DNA of 64,000 nucleotides, from assembly GCA_963751665.1 (NCBI GenBank), contig CAVVVF010000004.1, forward strand, positions 594,815-658,814, given 5' to 3'. Below are positions 8,465-17,518 of this stretch, in pieces (the stretch's first letter is position 1; each line of letters starts with the position of its first letter). Both the position numbers and the translations under genes were made by a program. A model generated the notes under the pieces. It ran no database searches. It saw only the letters and a list, made by a program, of their open reading frames with translations, and was not told the DNA's origin. The stretch is from AC-69 sp963751665 (GTDB lineage Bacteria > Actinomycetota > UBA4738 > HRBIN12).

Positions 8465-9642
8465 GGATCGAGACCGACCGCGGCGCGTATCGGTTGGTGG
8501 CGCGGAGGGAGTTCGTCGAGCGGGTCCGGGATAAGAGCTTCCTCATCTCGTCGGCCATCACGATCATCATCCTGGTCGGGTTCATCGTGGGGACATCGCT
8601 TCTGAACAATGGGACGAGGTTCGACCTCGGCGTGGTGGGTGCCGACGCGCGAGCGACGGCGGAGCAGGTGGTCGCAGGCGGGAAGGCCCTGGGGTTCGCC
8701 GTGACGGTCCGCGAGTACCCGAACCAGACGGAGGCGGAGGCCGCGGTCCGCAGCGGCTCGGCGGACGCGGCTCTCGTCGGAGGATCACAGGTGATCGTGA
8801 AGTCGCAGCCGCCCCAACAGCTCCTGGCGGTGATCCAGGCCGTCTCGATCAGGGACCGGGCCAGTCAGGCCCTGGAGCGGGCGGGCCTTCCCCCGGATCG
8901 GATCGACGAGGTCCTGAACGTCCCGCCGCTCCCGGTCAGGGCGCTGGAGCCCGTTGACGAGCGCCGTCGGCAGAGCTCCGCGGTGGCGTTCATCGGGGTG
9001 CTGGCGCTGTACGGGCAGCTGTTCGCCTACGGGTACTGGGTCGCGGCAGGGGTGGTCGAGGAGAAGGCCTCGCGGGTGGTCGAGGTGCTGCTGGCCACGA
9101 TCCGTCCTTCCCAATTGTTGCGGGGCAAGATCCTGGGGATCGGGGTCCTCGGCCTGTGCCAGCTGCTGCTGATCGGCGCGGCCGGGCTGGTCGCGTCCCG
9201 AGCCGTCGGGACCCTCCGGTTCCCCGTGGGCGCGTTCTCAGCGATCGGCATCGTCCTCGCCTGGTTCGTGCTCGGGTTCTTCTTCTATGCCACGCTGTTC
9301 GCGGTGGCCGGGTCGATCGTGTCTCGACAGGAGGACCTCCAGGCCACGATGACGCCGCTCACCATCCTGATCGTCGCGTCGTTCTTCATCGGGATCGGGG
9401 CGGTCCAGGACCCGTCGTCGACACTCGCGTCGGTGGCCTCGTACCTGCCGTTCTCTGCGCCGCTCGTGATGCCCACGAGGATGGTGCTCGGCCAACTCTC
9501 GCCATGGCAGGCGCTGCTGTCGGCCGCGATCAGCGTCGGTGCCACGATCGCGCTGATCCCGGTGGCCACACGCGTGTACTCGCGCGCCGTGCTGCGTACC
9601 GGGCGTGTCCGCATCCGTGAGGTCCTGCGCGTCGAGGGGTAG
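8461..9642 (+). CDS. ABC-2 type permease (NatB-like)
   Basis: Membrane partner of the preceding ATPase, 393 residues. It has an N-terminal helix (SSAITIIILVGFIVG), a periplasmic domain of about 150 residues, then a run of five hydrophobic helices including the family stretch EEKASRVVEVLLATIRPSQL. The GTG start overlaps the ATPase stop (GTGA), so the subunits are coupled. Substrate unknown; sodium or peptide/drug export is known for relatives. Confidence 0.87.
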   Translation: MRIETDRGAYRLVARREFVERVRDKSFLISSAITIIILVGFIVGTSLLNNGTRFDLGVVGADARATAEQVVAGGKALGFAVTVREYPNQTEAEAAVRSGSADAALVGGSQVIVKSQPPQQLLAVIQAVSIRDRASQALERAGLPPDRIDEVLNVPPLPVRALEPVDERRRQSSAVAFIGVLALYGQLFAYGYWVAAGVVEEKASRVVEVLLATIRPSQLLRGKILGIGVLGLCQLLLIGAAGLVASRAVGTLRFPVGAFSAIGIVLAWFVLGFFFYATLFAVAGSIVSRQEDLQATMTPLTILIVASFFIGIGAVQDPSSTLASVASYLPFSAPLVMPTRMVLGQLSPWQALLSAAISVGATIALIPVATRVYSRAVLRTGRVRIREVLRVEG

Positions 9643-9661
9643 CGCAACGCGCGACCCGACG

Positions 9662-11025
9662 TCAGCGGGCGAGCTCGGCGCACATCTCGTCGAACACCCG
9701 CGAGTGCAGGTCCACGTCCTCGGCGGTCGTCGCCGGTGACATCAGCGCCATGTTGTGGAACGGCGTGAGCAGGATGCCGCGGTTCAGCGCGTACAGGTGG
9801 GTGAGCGCGCGAGCTCGGGTCGTCGGCCGCCGCCGCCTCGCCGCCCGTTCGCGGGCGGCGTCGGCGGAACCAGTATTCGGCCCGGCAGCCGAGACGCTGG
9901 ACACTCCCAGGGCAGGCGCGTGCTTCGTGATGGCCTCCTTCACGCCGGCCGCCCATCGCTCGCCCAGCGCGATCGTCCGCTCGAACGCCTCGTCCGTCAG
10001 GACGTGCTCGAGCGTGGCCCGCATCGCCGCGAGCGAGAGCGCGTTGCCCGAGAGCGTGCCGCCGATCCCGCCGACGTCGGTCGTCGGGAGCGAGTCCATG
10101 AACGCCTGGACCCGGCGCGCGACCTCCTCGCTCATGCCGTAGCACGCGGCCGGGACGCCGCTCGCGAGCGGCTTGCCGATCGTGAGGAAGTCGGGCTGCG
10201 AGGCCCCACGCCCTGGTCGCGCCGCCGGGCCCGGCGCAGATGCTGTGGGTCTCGTCGATCACGAGGTAGCGTCCCGTGCCGCCGCGTGAGCTCGCGGAGC
10301 GCGTCGTGGAAGCCCGGCTCGGGCAGGACGATGCCGATGTTCGTGAGCGCGGGCTCGGCCAGCACGCACGCGACGTCCTCGTGGGCCAGGGCCTCCTCGA
10401 GCGCCGCGACGTCGTTGAACTCGACGACCCGTGTGGTCTCCGTCGGATCGACCGGCGGCCCGATGTTGCCCGGGGCGCGAGCCCGCGACCCCGTCCTCGA
10501 TCGAGATGATCGTCTCGTCGACCGAGCCGTGGTAGCACTAGTTGAACACCAGGATCTTCGGCCGGCCGGTGATGGCGCGGGCCAGGCGGATGGTGAAGCG
10601 GTTCGCGTCGGTCGCCGTGAGGCAGAACTGCCAGTAGGGGAGGCCGAATCGCCTGGCCATCTCCTCGCCGACCCAGATGGAGTCCTCCGTCGGCAGCATC
10701 AGCGTGATGCCCTTCGCGGCCTGCTCCGCGATGGCCTGCACGGCGGCCTTCGGCGCGTGCCCGGTCATGCCGCCGGTGTCGCCGAGGCAGAGGTCGACGT
10801 AGGTCGTGGCCGTCGACGTCGGTGAACCGCGCGCCCTCCGCGTCCTCCACGAAGACCGGATACGGGCCGGCCCACTCGGTCATCCACGGCATCGGCACCC
10901 CGGCCGAGGAGCGAGCGCTTGCCCCGCTCGAACAGCTCGCCGGAGCGAGGATGCTCGGCCACGAAGCGCTCGACCTCGCGGGCCATAAGCGCCCGCAGGT
11001 TCTCCCGATCGATGGTCCGTCCCAC
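9662..11025 (-). pseudogene. Class-III PLP aminotransferase (GSA-aminomutase-like), heavily frameshifted
   Basis: The order and content of a full aminotransferase of about 450 residues can be followed, but only by changing frame at least six times, and a TAG interrupts it at 10,539-10,541 within VFN-stop-CYHGSVDE. Recognisable pieces are the N-terminus RENLRALMAREVERF, the aspartate region VIDETHSICAGPGG and the PLP-lysine segment TIGKPLASG. Start GTG at 11,025 after GGAGG. Related to the intact gene at 38.3 kb. So many lesions mean either a poorly read stretch or a truly dead gene; the sequence cannot decide. Confidence 0.75.
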
Positions 11026-11147
11026 TCCATCCTCCCCGTTATCTCCGGGCGGGAGCCTGGCGTGTGCCCGCGGCTGCGTCAACCGTCCATCGGTGGCACG
11101 CCGGCGAGCCGCCCGGGTACGCTGACCACGACCGGAAGGGGAGCGCC

Positions 11148-11630
11148 ATGGCCATGGAAGGCAAGCGCACGATGCGGATCGGGCCGACGGTCGGGACGGT
11201 CGCGCCGCTCGGGGCCTCGAGCGTTCGTCTCCTGTCTCACGTGCCGCTGTTCGCCGGCCTCTCGGCCAGGGACCTTCGGCGGGTCGCCGGGCTGGCCGAG
11301 GAGACGTGGTTCAACCCCGGCCGCGTGGTGGTGCAGGAGGGGAAGCCTGGCTCCTCCTTCTACGCCGTGATCCTGGACGGGACGGCCCGCGTGACGCGAC
11401 GTGGGCGCACCCTCAGGAAGCTCGGGCCCGGCGATTACTTCGGGGAGCTCGCGCTCCTGACCGGTGGGCCCAGGACCGCCTCGGTGATCGCGGAGACATC
11501 GCTCGACACCATCCGGATCCAGCGGCCCGCGTTCCGCAAGCTCCTGCTCAAGGAGCCCGAGGTCGCCCTGCGCCTCATGGCCGGCCTCGCGGAGCGGATC
11601 GCCGAGTGCGAGCGTCAGCTCCCCGGCTAG
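11148..11630 (+). CDS. Cyclic-nucleotide-binding domain protein
   Basis: A single cNMP-binding domain of the CRP/PKA-R fold occupies most of the 160 residues. The phosphate-binding cassette is clear: GDYFGELALLTGGPRTASV, with the key Glu and Arg. No DNA-binding helix-turn-helix follows, so this is a stand-alone sensor and not a CRP regulator. The ATG at 11,148 is preferred because GGAAGGGGAG precedes it. The methyltransferase gene begins 3 bp after the stop, which suggests cotranscription. Confidence 0.85.
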   Translation: MAMEGKRTMRIGPTVGTVAPLGASSVRLLSHVPLFAGLSARDLRRVAGLAEETWFNPGRVVVQEGKPGSSFYAVILDGTARVTRRGRTLRKLGPGDYFGELALLTGGPRTASVIAETSLDTIRIQRPAFRKLLLKEPEVALRLMAGLAERIAECERQLPG

Positions 11631-11633
11631 AGC

Positions 11634-12515
11634 GTGGCTCGCCCTGGCTTGACCCGACAGAACGTGCGTCATGCCGCGTCGCTCCTGTGGCAGGGGCGGA
11701 ACCCTGCCGCGAGGGTCTACGACAGCATCGGACCGGACTTCTTCCTGGCCCTGGACGAAGGATGGCTGAACCTCGGGCTGTGGGAGGGCGACGGGACCGA
11801 CCCGTCCGAAGCTCCCCGAGCGGTGCGTCGCCTGGTCTCGACGCTCACGGAGCCGCTGCCGCGCGGCGGTGTGCTCCTGGACGTCGGCAACGGCCTGGGC
11901 GCGCAGGACCCGCTGATCGCCGAGATCGCGCGGCCGAAGCGTTTCATCGCCCTGAACATCACGGAATCCCAGCTCCGCGCGGGTCGCCGCCGCCTGGCGG
12001 AAGCGAACGCGGTGCCGGTGAACGGCGATGCCACCCGGATCCCGCTCCGCGACGAGACGGTTGACGGCGTCATCAGCGTGGAGGCGGCGTTCCACTTCCC
12101 GTCCCGAACCCGCTTCTTCGCCGAGGCGTTCCGGGTGCTCCGGCCGGGAGGCGTGCTCTCGATGTCCGACGTCCCGGTGAAGCGGTTGCCACGTCGTCCG
12201 GGCGAGCTGCTGGCCGGGCTGACCCAACTCCGGGCGTGGGGCCTGTCGACCGCCGCCGTCGCCACGGCCGACCAGATCGTCGACGCCGCGGAGGGCGCGG
12301 GGTTTCGAAACGTTGACGCCCGGCTCGTCGGTGAGCGCGTGATCGCCCCGGCGCTCGCGTTCGTCCGTCGCAAGCTTGACGTCGGGGGTGACGAGGCCCC
12401 GCCGGCGATGCGGTTGGCCTCCCGCGCCATGCTCTCCCAGGTCGAGCTGCTGTGGCGGCGGGGGATGATCGACTACCTGCTGCTGACCGGGATCAAGCCG
12501 AGGCCGCCCGACTAG
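11634..12515 (+). CDS. Class I SAM-dependent methyltransferase
   Basis: 293 residues with the Rossmann SAM-binding motif I LLDVGNGLGAQD, motif II-like NGDATRIPL and the post-motif LRPGGVLSMSDV. It resembles the small-molecule methyltransferases of natural-product pathways, but the acceptor is unknown. GTG start at 11,634. Its stop and the stop of the convergent DUF885 gene share one palindromic CTAG. Confidence 0.85.
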   Translation: MARPGLTRQNVRHAASLLWQGRNPAARVYDSIGPDFFLALDEGWLNLGLWEGDGTDPSEAPRAVRRLVSTLTEPLPRGGVLLDVGNGLGAQDPLIAEIARPKRFIALNITESQLRAGRRRLAEANAVPVNGDATRIPLRDETVDGVISVEAAFHFPSRTRFFAEAFRVLRPGGVLSMSDVPVKRLPRRPGELLAGLTQLRAWGLSTAAVATADQIVDAAEGAGFRNVDARLVGERVIAPALAFVRRKLDVGGDEAPPAMRLASRAMLSQVELLWRRGMIDYLLLTGIKPRPPD

Positions 12516-14167
12516 GCCGTCTCCACCTCCCGGCGGAGCGCTCGCAGTGGGAGCGAGCCCAGCGCGAGCAGGCGGTCGTGGAACTCCGAGAGAGAGAAGG
12601 CGTCGCCTTCGGCCTTCGCCGCCTCTGCTCGGAGCCGTTCGATCTCGAACTGCCCGATCTTGTACGCCAGGGCCTGCCCGGGGAGCGTGATGTAGCGGTC
12701 GGTCTCGATCACGGCGTCCACGTGGGGGACGGCGGCCTCCTCGAGCTGGGCGATGGCCCGCTCCCTGGACCACCCGAACGCGTGGATCCCTGTGTCGACG
12801 ATCAGCCGGGCCGCCCGGTGCGCCTGCGCGTCGAGCATGCCCAGACGCTCCTCATCGTCCAGGAACAGCCCCATCTCGTCGGCCAGGCGTTCGCTGTACA
12901 GGCCCCAGCCTTCGGCGAACGCCGCTCCGGCCAGGAGCCCGCCGAACCGCTTGATGTTCGGCCGGTCGCCCATCTCCTGCTCGATGGCGATCTGGAAGTG
13001 ATGGCCCGGATTCGCCTCGTGATACGTGGTGGTCGCCAGGTGGTAGCGAGGCCGGCTCTCGAGCTCGAACCCGTTCACGTAGTAGATGCCCGGCCGCGAC
13101 CCGTCCTCTGACGGCGGCTGGTAGAAGGCGAACGGCATGTCGGCCTCTCGGAACTCCTCGACCGGGCGAACCTCGCAGTTGCTCTTGGGGAGTCGGCCGA
13201 AGAACCGGGGGGCGGCCTCCCACCCTCGGGTGACCTGGTCCTCGGCGATCCGAACCAACTCGTCCTTGCTCCCGATCGTGTTGCTTCGGTCCGCCAGCAG
13301 CGCGACCGTCACGGCGGCCGGGTCCGATGACCCCAGGCGCTCGGCGCACAGCGCCCTTTCCTCCTGGATCCGCTCGAGGTCCTCGACGCCGAGGTCGTGG
13401 ACCCGCCGGGCTTCAAGGGGGAGCGTCGTCCACGACAGGATCTCCGCCGCGTACATTGCGTCGCCGTCCGGCAACGCGAAAAGGCCGATGGTCTCCGTGG
13501 CGTCGGGGAGGTAGTCGCGGAGCGCCCCGAGGTAGGTCTCCAGCGCGGGCATGACCGTCCGTCGCAGTTCGTCGGCGACGCGGCCCCGGCCGGCCTGGTC
13601 TGACTCCGGTACTGGCATGACCGCGGGGGAGGTCTCCGGCGGCGTGGCCAGGAGCCGCTCGACCTGGGCAACCGAGCGCTCGACCACCACGCGAGGGGCG
13701 ATCACGCCGGTCAGCACGCCCTCCCGAACGACGTCGTTCACGGCCTGGAAGAAGTCGGGGGCGGCGGCCAGGCGGGACAGGTAGCGATTCAGGCGCTCGG
13801 GGGTGTCCGCTCGCTGGAGCGAGCCGAGCTCGCCGAGCAGCTGGCCGGGACCCCACAGATGGCTGACCACCCGGAGCCGGTCGAGCCGATGCTCGATCTC
13901 GGCGAGGTCGCGAAGGGCGATGGCCTCGAGCATGTCGAGCGACGTCCGAACGCCCACGTCGGATACGTCCCGATCGAGGCCCCGCAGGTCCTCCAGAGCT
14001 CGCCGGTGCATGGCCTCTCGCTTGGACCGGCCCGCCTCGCTCGGATCGGGGAGCTTGTCGTCGAACCGCTCATCCCCGACCAACGTCCCGAGTAGGGGGT
14101 CGGCCTCGATCAGCCCTTGCCAATAGGCGTCGACCAGGGCTCGCGCGCGCTCGACCCCGTCCTTCAT
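12512..14167 (-). CDS. DUF885 family putative metallopeptidase
   Basis: 551 residues of the bacterial DUF885 family. The zinc-binding signature HEANPGHH sits near residue 385 within TTYHEANPGHHFQ, and a downstream EGWGLYSE motif supplies the usual Glu, as in gluzincin peptidases. No signal peptide is visible, so it is probably cytoplasmic. ATG at 14,167 preceded by GGAGGGGAA. Substrates of the family are largely unknown. Confidence 0.88.
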   Translation of the reverse strand: MKDGVERARALVDAYWQGLIEADPLLGTLVGDERFDDKLPDPSEAGRSKREAMHRRALEDLRGLDRDVSDVGVRTSLDMLEAIALRDLAEIEHRLDRLRVVSHLWGPGQLLGELGSLQRADTPERLNRYLSRLAAAPDFFQAVNDVVREGVLTGVIAPRVVVERSVAQVERLLATPPETSPAVMPVPESDQAGRGRVADELRRTVMPALETYLGALRDYLPDATETIGLFALPDGDAMYAAEILSWTTLPLEARRVHDLGVEDLERIQEERALCAERLGSSDPAAVTVALLADRSNTIGSKDELVRIAEDQVTRGWEAAPRFFGRLPKSNCEVRPVEEFREADMPFAFYQPPSEDGSRPGIYYVNGFELESRPRYHLATTTYHEANPGHHFQIAIEQEMGDRPNIKRFGGLLAGAAFAEGWGLYSERLADEMGLFLDDEERLGMLDAQAHRAARLIVDTGIHAFGWSRERAIAQLEEAAVPHVDAVIETDRYITLPGQALAYKIGQFEIERLRAEAAKAEGDAFSLSEFHDRLLALGSLPLRALRREVETA

Positions 14168-14257
14168 TTCCCCTCCATGCCGCTTCCGGGTTCCCGACCC
14201 GGCGGTTCTTCATCCTAGTTGGCACGGCTACTACGGGACTTCGCCTGCCATCGGCCG

Positions 14258-14263
14258 TACCCT
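14258..14263 (+). promoter_or_regulatory. -10 box TACCCT before 14,274
   Basis: TACCCT ends 10 bases before the ATG at 14,274, with no Shine-Dalgarno sequence between; probable near-leaderless promoter. Confidence 0.4.
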
Positions 14264-14273
14264 CTCTTGGACC

Positions 14274-15221
14274 ATGCCCGTAACCAGGCGGATCAAGGTC
14301 GCCGCCCTCTTCCTGCTGCTCGACCTGGTGGTCTGGCTGTTCGCCGCCACCCATATGGCTCCAGCCAACATGGGCCTGGTTGCGGCGGGATGGGTCGTCC
14401 CTCCAGCTCCGGAGGCGGCCGGTGGATCGGTCGACGTCTACCGAGGCTTGGGAACGTGGATCGACATCTATGACGTCGCCTGGAAGCATCCGGGGACGGC
14501 CGTGCGGCGGATGAAGGCCCGCGGCGTCGAGACGTTGTATCTCGAGACCTCTAACTTCAGCCGGGGCAGGATGATGGTGTTCCCCGACGGCGTCCGGCGG
14601 TTCCTGGACGCGGCGCACCGCAATGGGATCGCCGTTGTGGCCTGGTACTTGCCCGGCCTTCGGGACCCGGCCCTCGACGTCCATCGATCGCTCGGCGCGA
14701 TCCTGTACCAGACGCCCCTCGGGAACTCGTTCGACTCGTTCGCGCTCGACATCGAGTCCGACGCGGTCGGGCGTCCGGTTCGCCGGACCAGGCGCCTCCT
14801 GTCGCTGTCGGCTCGGCTGCGCGAGGCGGTGGGCCCGGGCTACGCCCTCGGCGCGATCATCCCCTCACCTCGCCGGCTCCAGGACGACGCGTTGTACTGG
14901 CCGCACTTCCCGTACCAGCGGCTGGCCGACGCGTACGACGTGTTCCTTCCCATGACCTACTTCACGTTCCGGGTCACCGGCAGGTTCGGCGCCCGCTGGT
15001 ACACGGCCGGCAACATCGACATCATCCGGCAGCAGACGGGGGACTGGTCCGTCCCCATCCACGTGATCGGCGGGATCGGAGGCGATGCGACGAAGGCCGA
15101 GACCGCGGGCTTCGTCGACGCGGTCCGGGGGCGGCGGGCCATCGGGGGGAGCTACTACACGTTCCCCATCACCAGGCCGGCCGACTGGTCCACGCTGGAG
15201 CGGCTCCGCTCGATCCGCTGA
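14274..15221 (+). CDS. Membrane-anchored or secreted protein, putative glycoside-hydrolase-like TIM barrel
   Basis: 315 residues. One hydrophobic segment near the N-terminus (about 10-27) acts as signal or anchor after the basic start MPVTRRIK. The rest reads like an alpha/beta barrel: GTWIDIYDVAWKHPG, RRMKARGVETLYLE, IAVVAWYLPG, SFALDIESDAVG, DVFLPMTYFTF, GGSYYTFPIT. Spacing of these strand ends is reminiscent of the putative glycosyl-hydrolase (GHL) families, but the catalytic acids are not certain. Function otherwise unknown. Confidence 0.6.
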   Translation: MPVTRRIKVAALFLLLDLVVWLFAATHMAPANMGLVAAGWVVPPAPEAAGGSVDVYRGLGTWIDIYDVAWKHPGTAVRRMKARGVETLYLETSNFSRGRMMVFPDGVRRFLDAAHRNGIAVVAWYLPGLRDPALDVHRSLGAILYQTPLGNSFDSFALDIESDAVGRPVRRTRRLLSLSARLREAVGPGYALGAIIPSPRRLQDDALYWPHFPYQRLADAYDVFLPMTYFTFRVTGRFGARWYTAGNIDIIRQQTGDWSVPIHVIGGIGGDATKAETAGFVDAVRGRRAIGGSYYTFPITRPADWSTLERLRSIR

Positions 15222-15267
15222 GCCCGGCCTGGGCGGGCTCGGGCCCGTCTGCCATCCTTGACGGACC

Positions 15268-16062
15268 GTGGACGAGCACCTGGAGTCCAACCGAGCCCTG
15301 TGGGACGAGTGGGCCGAGATCAACGCCCGCAGCGGCATGTACGACCTCGAGGACTTCAAGCGGGGCGGCATCCGGCTTCGCGATTACGAGATCGAGGAGG
15401 TCGGCGACGTCGCCGGCAAGTCCCTGCTGCATCTCCAGTGCCACTTCGGAATCGATTCGCTCTCGTGGTCCCGCCTGGGGGCGAAGGTCACCGGCATCGA
15501 CTTCTCCGAGCGGGCCATCGAGCTCGCGACCGGAGTGGCGGCCGAGCTCGGCATCGACGCGTCCTTCATCCGATCGGACGTGTACGAGCTGCCCAAGCGC
15601 CTCGATGGGGATTTCGACGTGGTGTACACGTCGCGGGGCGCGCTCTGTTGGCTGCCGAGGATCCGGCCGTGGGCCGACGTCGTCGCGCGCTTCGTGAAGC
15701 CCGGCGGGTGCTTCTACATCACCGAAACCCATCCCATCCTGGAGGCCTACGAGGACGACTTCACGCTGAAGTTCCCCTACTGGGAGCATGAGGAGCCATT
15801 TTCCTTCGACATCCAAGGGTCGTACGCGGACCCCACCGCCGAGGTGAAGACGAAGAAGGACTACGAATGGAACCACGGCCTCGGTGAGGTCGTCACCGCG
15901 CTGATCCAGGCCGGCCTGCAGATCGAGTTCCTCCACGAGTGGCCGTTCCTGGAGTGGGAGGTCCCGTTCCTGGAGAAGCGGGACGGTCGGTGGTGGATGC
16001 CGGGCGAGCTCGACGGGACGATGCCCCTCATGTACTCGCTGAAGGCGACGAAACCCGCCTGA
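15268..16062 (+). CDS. SAM-dependent methyltransferase
   Basis: 264 residues. Motif I appears as LLHLQCHFGIDSLSWSRLGA, followed by VTGIDFSERAIELA and FDVVYTSRGALCWLP. The HLQCHFG form of motif I is typical of a class I methyltransferase subfamily common in actinobacteria. The C-terminal half is rich in aromatic residues and may form the acceptor pocket. GTG start at 15,268 with a CATCCT box 9 bases upstream. Acceptor unknown. Confidence 0.82.
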   Translation: MDEHLESNRALWDEWAEINARSGMYDLEDFKRGGIRLRDYEIEEVGDVAGKSLLHLQCHFGIDSLSWSRLGAKVTGIDFSERAIELATGVAAELGIDASFIRSDVYELPKRLDGDFDVVYTSRGALCWLPRIRPWADVVARFVKPGGCFYITETHPILEAYEDDFTLKFPYWEHEEPFSFDIQGSYADPTAEVKTKKDYEWNHGLGEVVTALIQAGLQIEFLHEWPFLEWEVPFLEKRDGRWWMPGELDGTMPLMYSLKATKPA

Positions 16063-16071
16063 TCAGGTTGC

Positions 16072-16338
16072 TCAGAGCAGGGCGGACTGGCCCCGGGCCA
16101 CTCGCTGTCCCCGGCGGCGGCGGAGCGACTCGGCGGGGTGTTCCACCAGGGCTACCACTCGGTCGGACATGAACCGGCCGCTCCGAACGGTCTTGCCCGT
16201 GCGCGTGACCTCGGCCACCTCCACGACGCCGCGGGACGTCGTGACCTCCACCCGCCTCCCGGACTTGCTGGCGTCGATCTCGAACGTCTGCACGCCGGTC
16301 CCGATGTCGATCACGATCTCGACCCTGTCGCCCTTCAT
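16072..16338 (-). CDS. Small conserved-looking hypothetical protein
   Basis: 88 residues starting MKGDRVEIVIDIGTG, with alternating beta-type residues and a basic C-terminus. No family recognised. Support for the gene comes from codon usage like its neighbours and from a TAGGAT box six bases before the ATG. It is convergent with the methyltransferase, with 9 bp between stops. Confidence 0.55.
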   Translation of the reverse strand: MKGDRVEIVIDIGTGVQTFEIDASKSGRRVEVTTSRGVVEVAEVTRTGKTVRSGRFMSDRVVALVEHPAESLRRRRGQRVARGQSALL

Positions 16339-16344
16339 ACCCTC

Positions 16345-16350
16345 ATCCTA
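16345..16350 (-). promoter_or_regulatory. -10 box TAGGAT before 16,338
   Basis: TAGGAT on the minus strand, six bases before the ATG at 16,338; leaderless arrangement. Confidence 0.45.
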
Positions 16351-16390
16351 ATCCGGGGGGCCGACAGCGCGTTGCGCCGCAAGCCTCGCC

Positions 16391-17401
16391 TCAGGCTGCG
16401 TCGACCCAGCCGAAGTGGCGCCGGCGCACGTCGGCCCTCACGTCCTCGGGCAGGAAGCTGGCCTCGAGCGCGTTCGATGTGACCCGCCGGAGTTCGCTTT
16501 CGTCGAACCCCAGGACGTCCGCGGCCACCGACAACTCGTGCGTGAGGTCGATGCCGAACAGCCCCGGGTCGTCGGTGTTGATCGTCACCAGCGCGCCCTC
16601 CTGGAGGAGCCACCGCGCCGGATGATGCTCCAGGCTGGGGACCGCATTCGTCCGCTCGTTCGACGTGGGGCACATCTCGAGGGCGACGCCTCGGTTGATG
16701 ACGAGTGCCGTGACTGACGGATCCCAGGCCACGCTCACGCCGTGGCCGAGCCGACTGACCCCCAGGGCCTGAACGGCCTCCCGGGCGTACTCGGGACCCG
16801 CCGATTCCCCGTAGTGCGCAGTGAGCGGGATGCCGGCGTCGCGAATGGGCGCCAGCACCCGCGCGAACATCGCGGGCGGATGGTTGATCTCGTCGTCGGC
16901 CAGGTCGAAGCCGACGAGATGATCGCGATGGCGAAGGGCGAACTCGACGGTGCGCTCCGCCGACTCGACGCCGTAGGACCGGCTGACGATCGCGAGGAGC
17001 CCCACGGCGACGTCGAGGTCCCGGGCCCGCTCGACCCCCGCCAAGATGGCCTCGATGGCCAGGTCCCAGTCAAGCCCGTGCGGCCGGCACAAGAAGTCCG
17101 GCGAGAACCGGAGCTCGGCCAGCCGCACGTTGTCGTTCGCCAGGTCCTCGACGGCCTCGAACGCGATCCGTTCCACCGCCGCGTAGTCGCGGAACGCTCC
17201 CTGCGCCACGCGGAAGTACGTCAGGACCTCGGCCAGGCTCCTCATGGGCCGCAGCACCTGAGCCTCGGGCGCAAGCTCCTCGGGGGTCCGGGCCGCCAGC
17301 GGCTCCCCCGCGTCCCGGTACAGGTCGATGATGGTCTGGAGCCGGATCGCGCCCTCCAGGTGGCGATGCAGCTCGACCTTGGGGAGCGCGCGGAGGTCCA
17401 T
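16391..17401 (-). CDS. add: Adenosine deaminase
   Basis: Converts adenosine to inosine in purine salvage. 336 residues of the metal-dependent amidohydrolase barrel. Metal ligands His12 and His14 lie in LHRHLEGAI; further hallmarks are HYGESAG, GHGVSV, CPTSN and the catalytic NTDDPGLFG. The open frame continues far upstream without family similarity, so the ATG at 17,401 is taken as the start. It has a TAGGCT box 8 bases upstream. Confidence 0.93.
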   Translation of the reverse strand: MDLRALPKVELHRHLEGAIRLQTIIDLYRDAGEPLAARTPEELAPEAQVLRPMRSLAEVLTYFRVAQGAFRDYAAVERIAFEAVEDLANDNVRLAELRFSPDFLCRPHGLDWDLAIEAILAGVERARDLDVAVGLLAIVSRSYGVESAERTVEFALRHRDHLVGFDLADDEINHPPAMFARVLAPIRDAGIPLTAHYGESAGPEYAREAVQALGVSRLGHGVSVAWDPSVTALVINRGVALEMCPTSNERTNAVPSLEHHPARWLLQEGALVTINTDDPGLFGIDLTHELSVAADVLGFDESELRRVTSNALEASFLPEDVRADVRRRHFGWVDAA

Positions 17402-17409
17402 GGCTCGGC

Positions 17410-17415
17410 AGCCTA
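17410..17415 (-). promoter_or_regulatory. -10 box TAGGCT of add
   Basis: TAGGCT on the minus strand, 8 bases before the add ATG; probable leaderless promoter. Confidence 0.45.
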
Positions 17416-17518
17416 GACGCGGCCGCCCGCGCGCGGGTGCGGGAGGGCGGGCGAGCGCGCGCGAGGGCGCGTGAGCACGCGAGCGGCTAGCATCCGGTCC
17501 GGGTCGCGAGGGGGACGG

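Noticed and set aside
10539..10541. In-frame TAG within the aminotransferase (and another at 40,545 in the alpha/beta hydrolase) as possible recoding
   Set aside because: Both genes also carry many frameshifts. Damaged or misread sequence explains them, and all other genes in the window use TAG as a normal stop (for example at 24,081 and 24,385).
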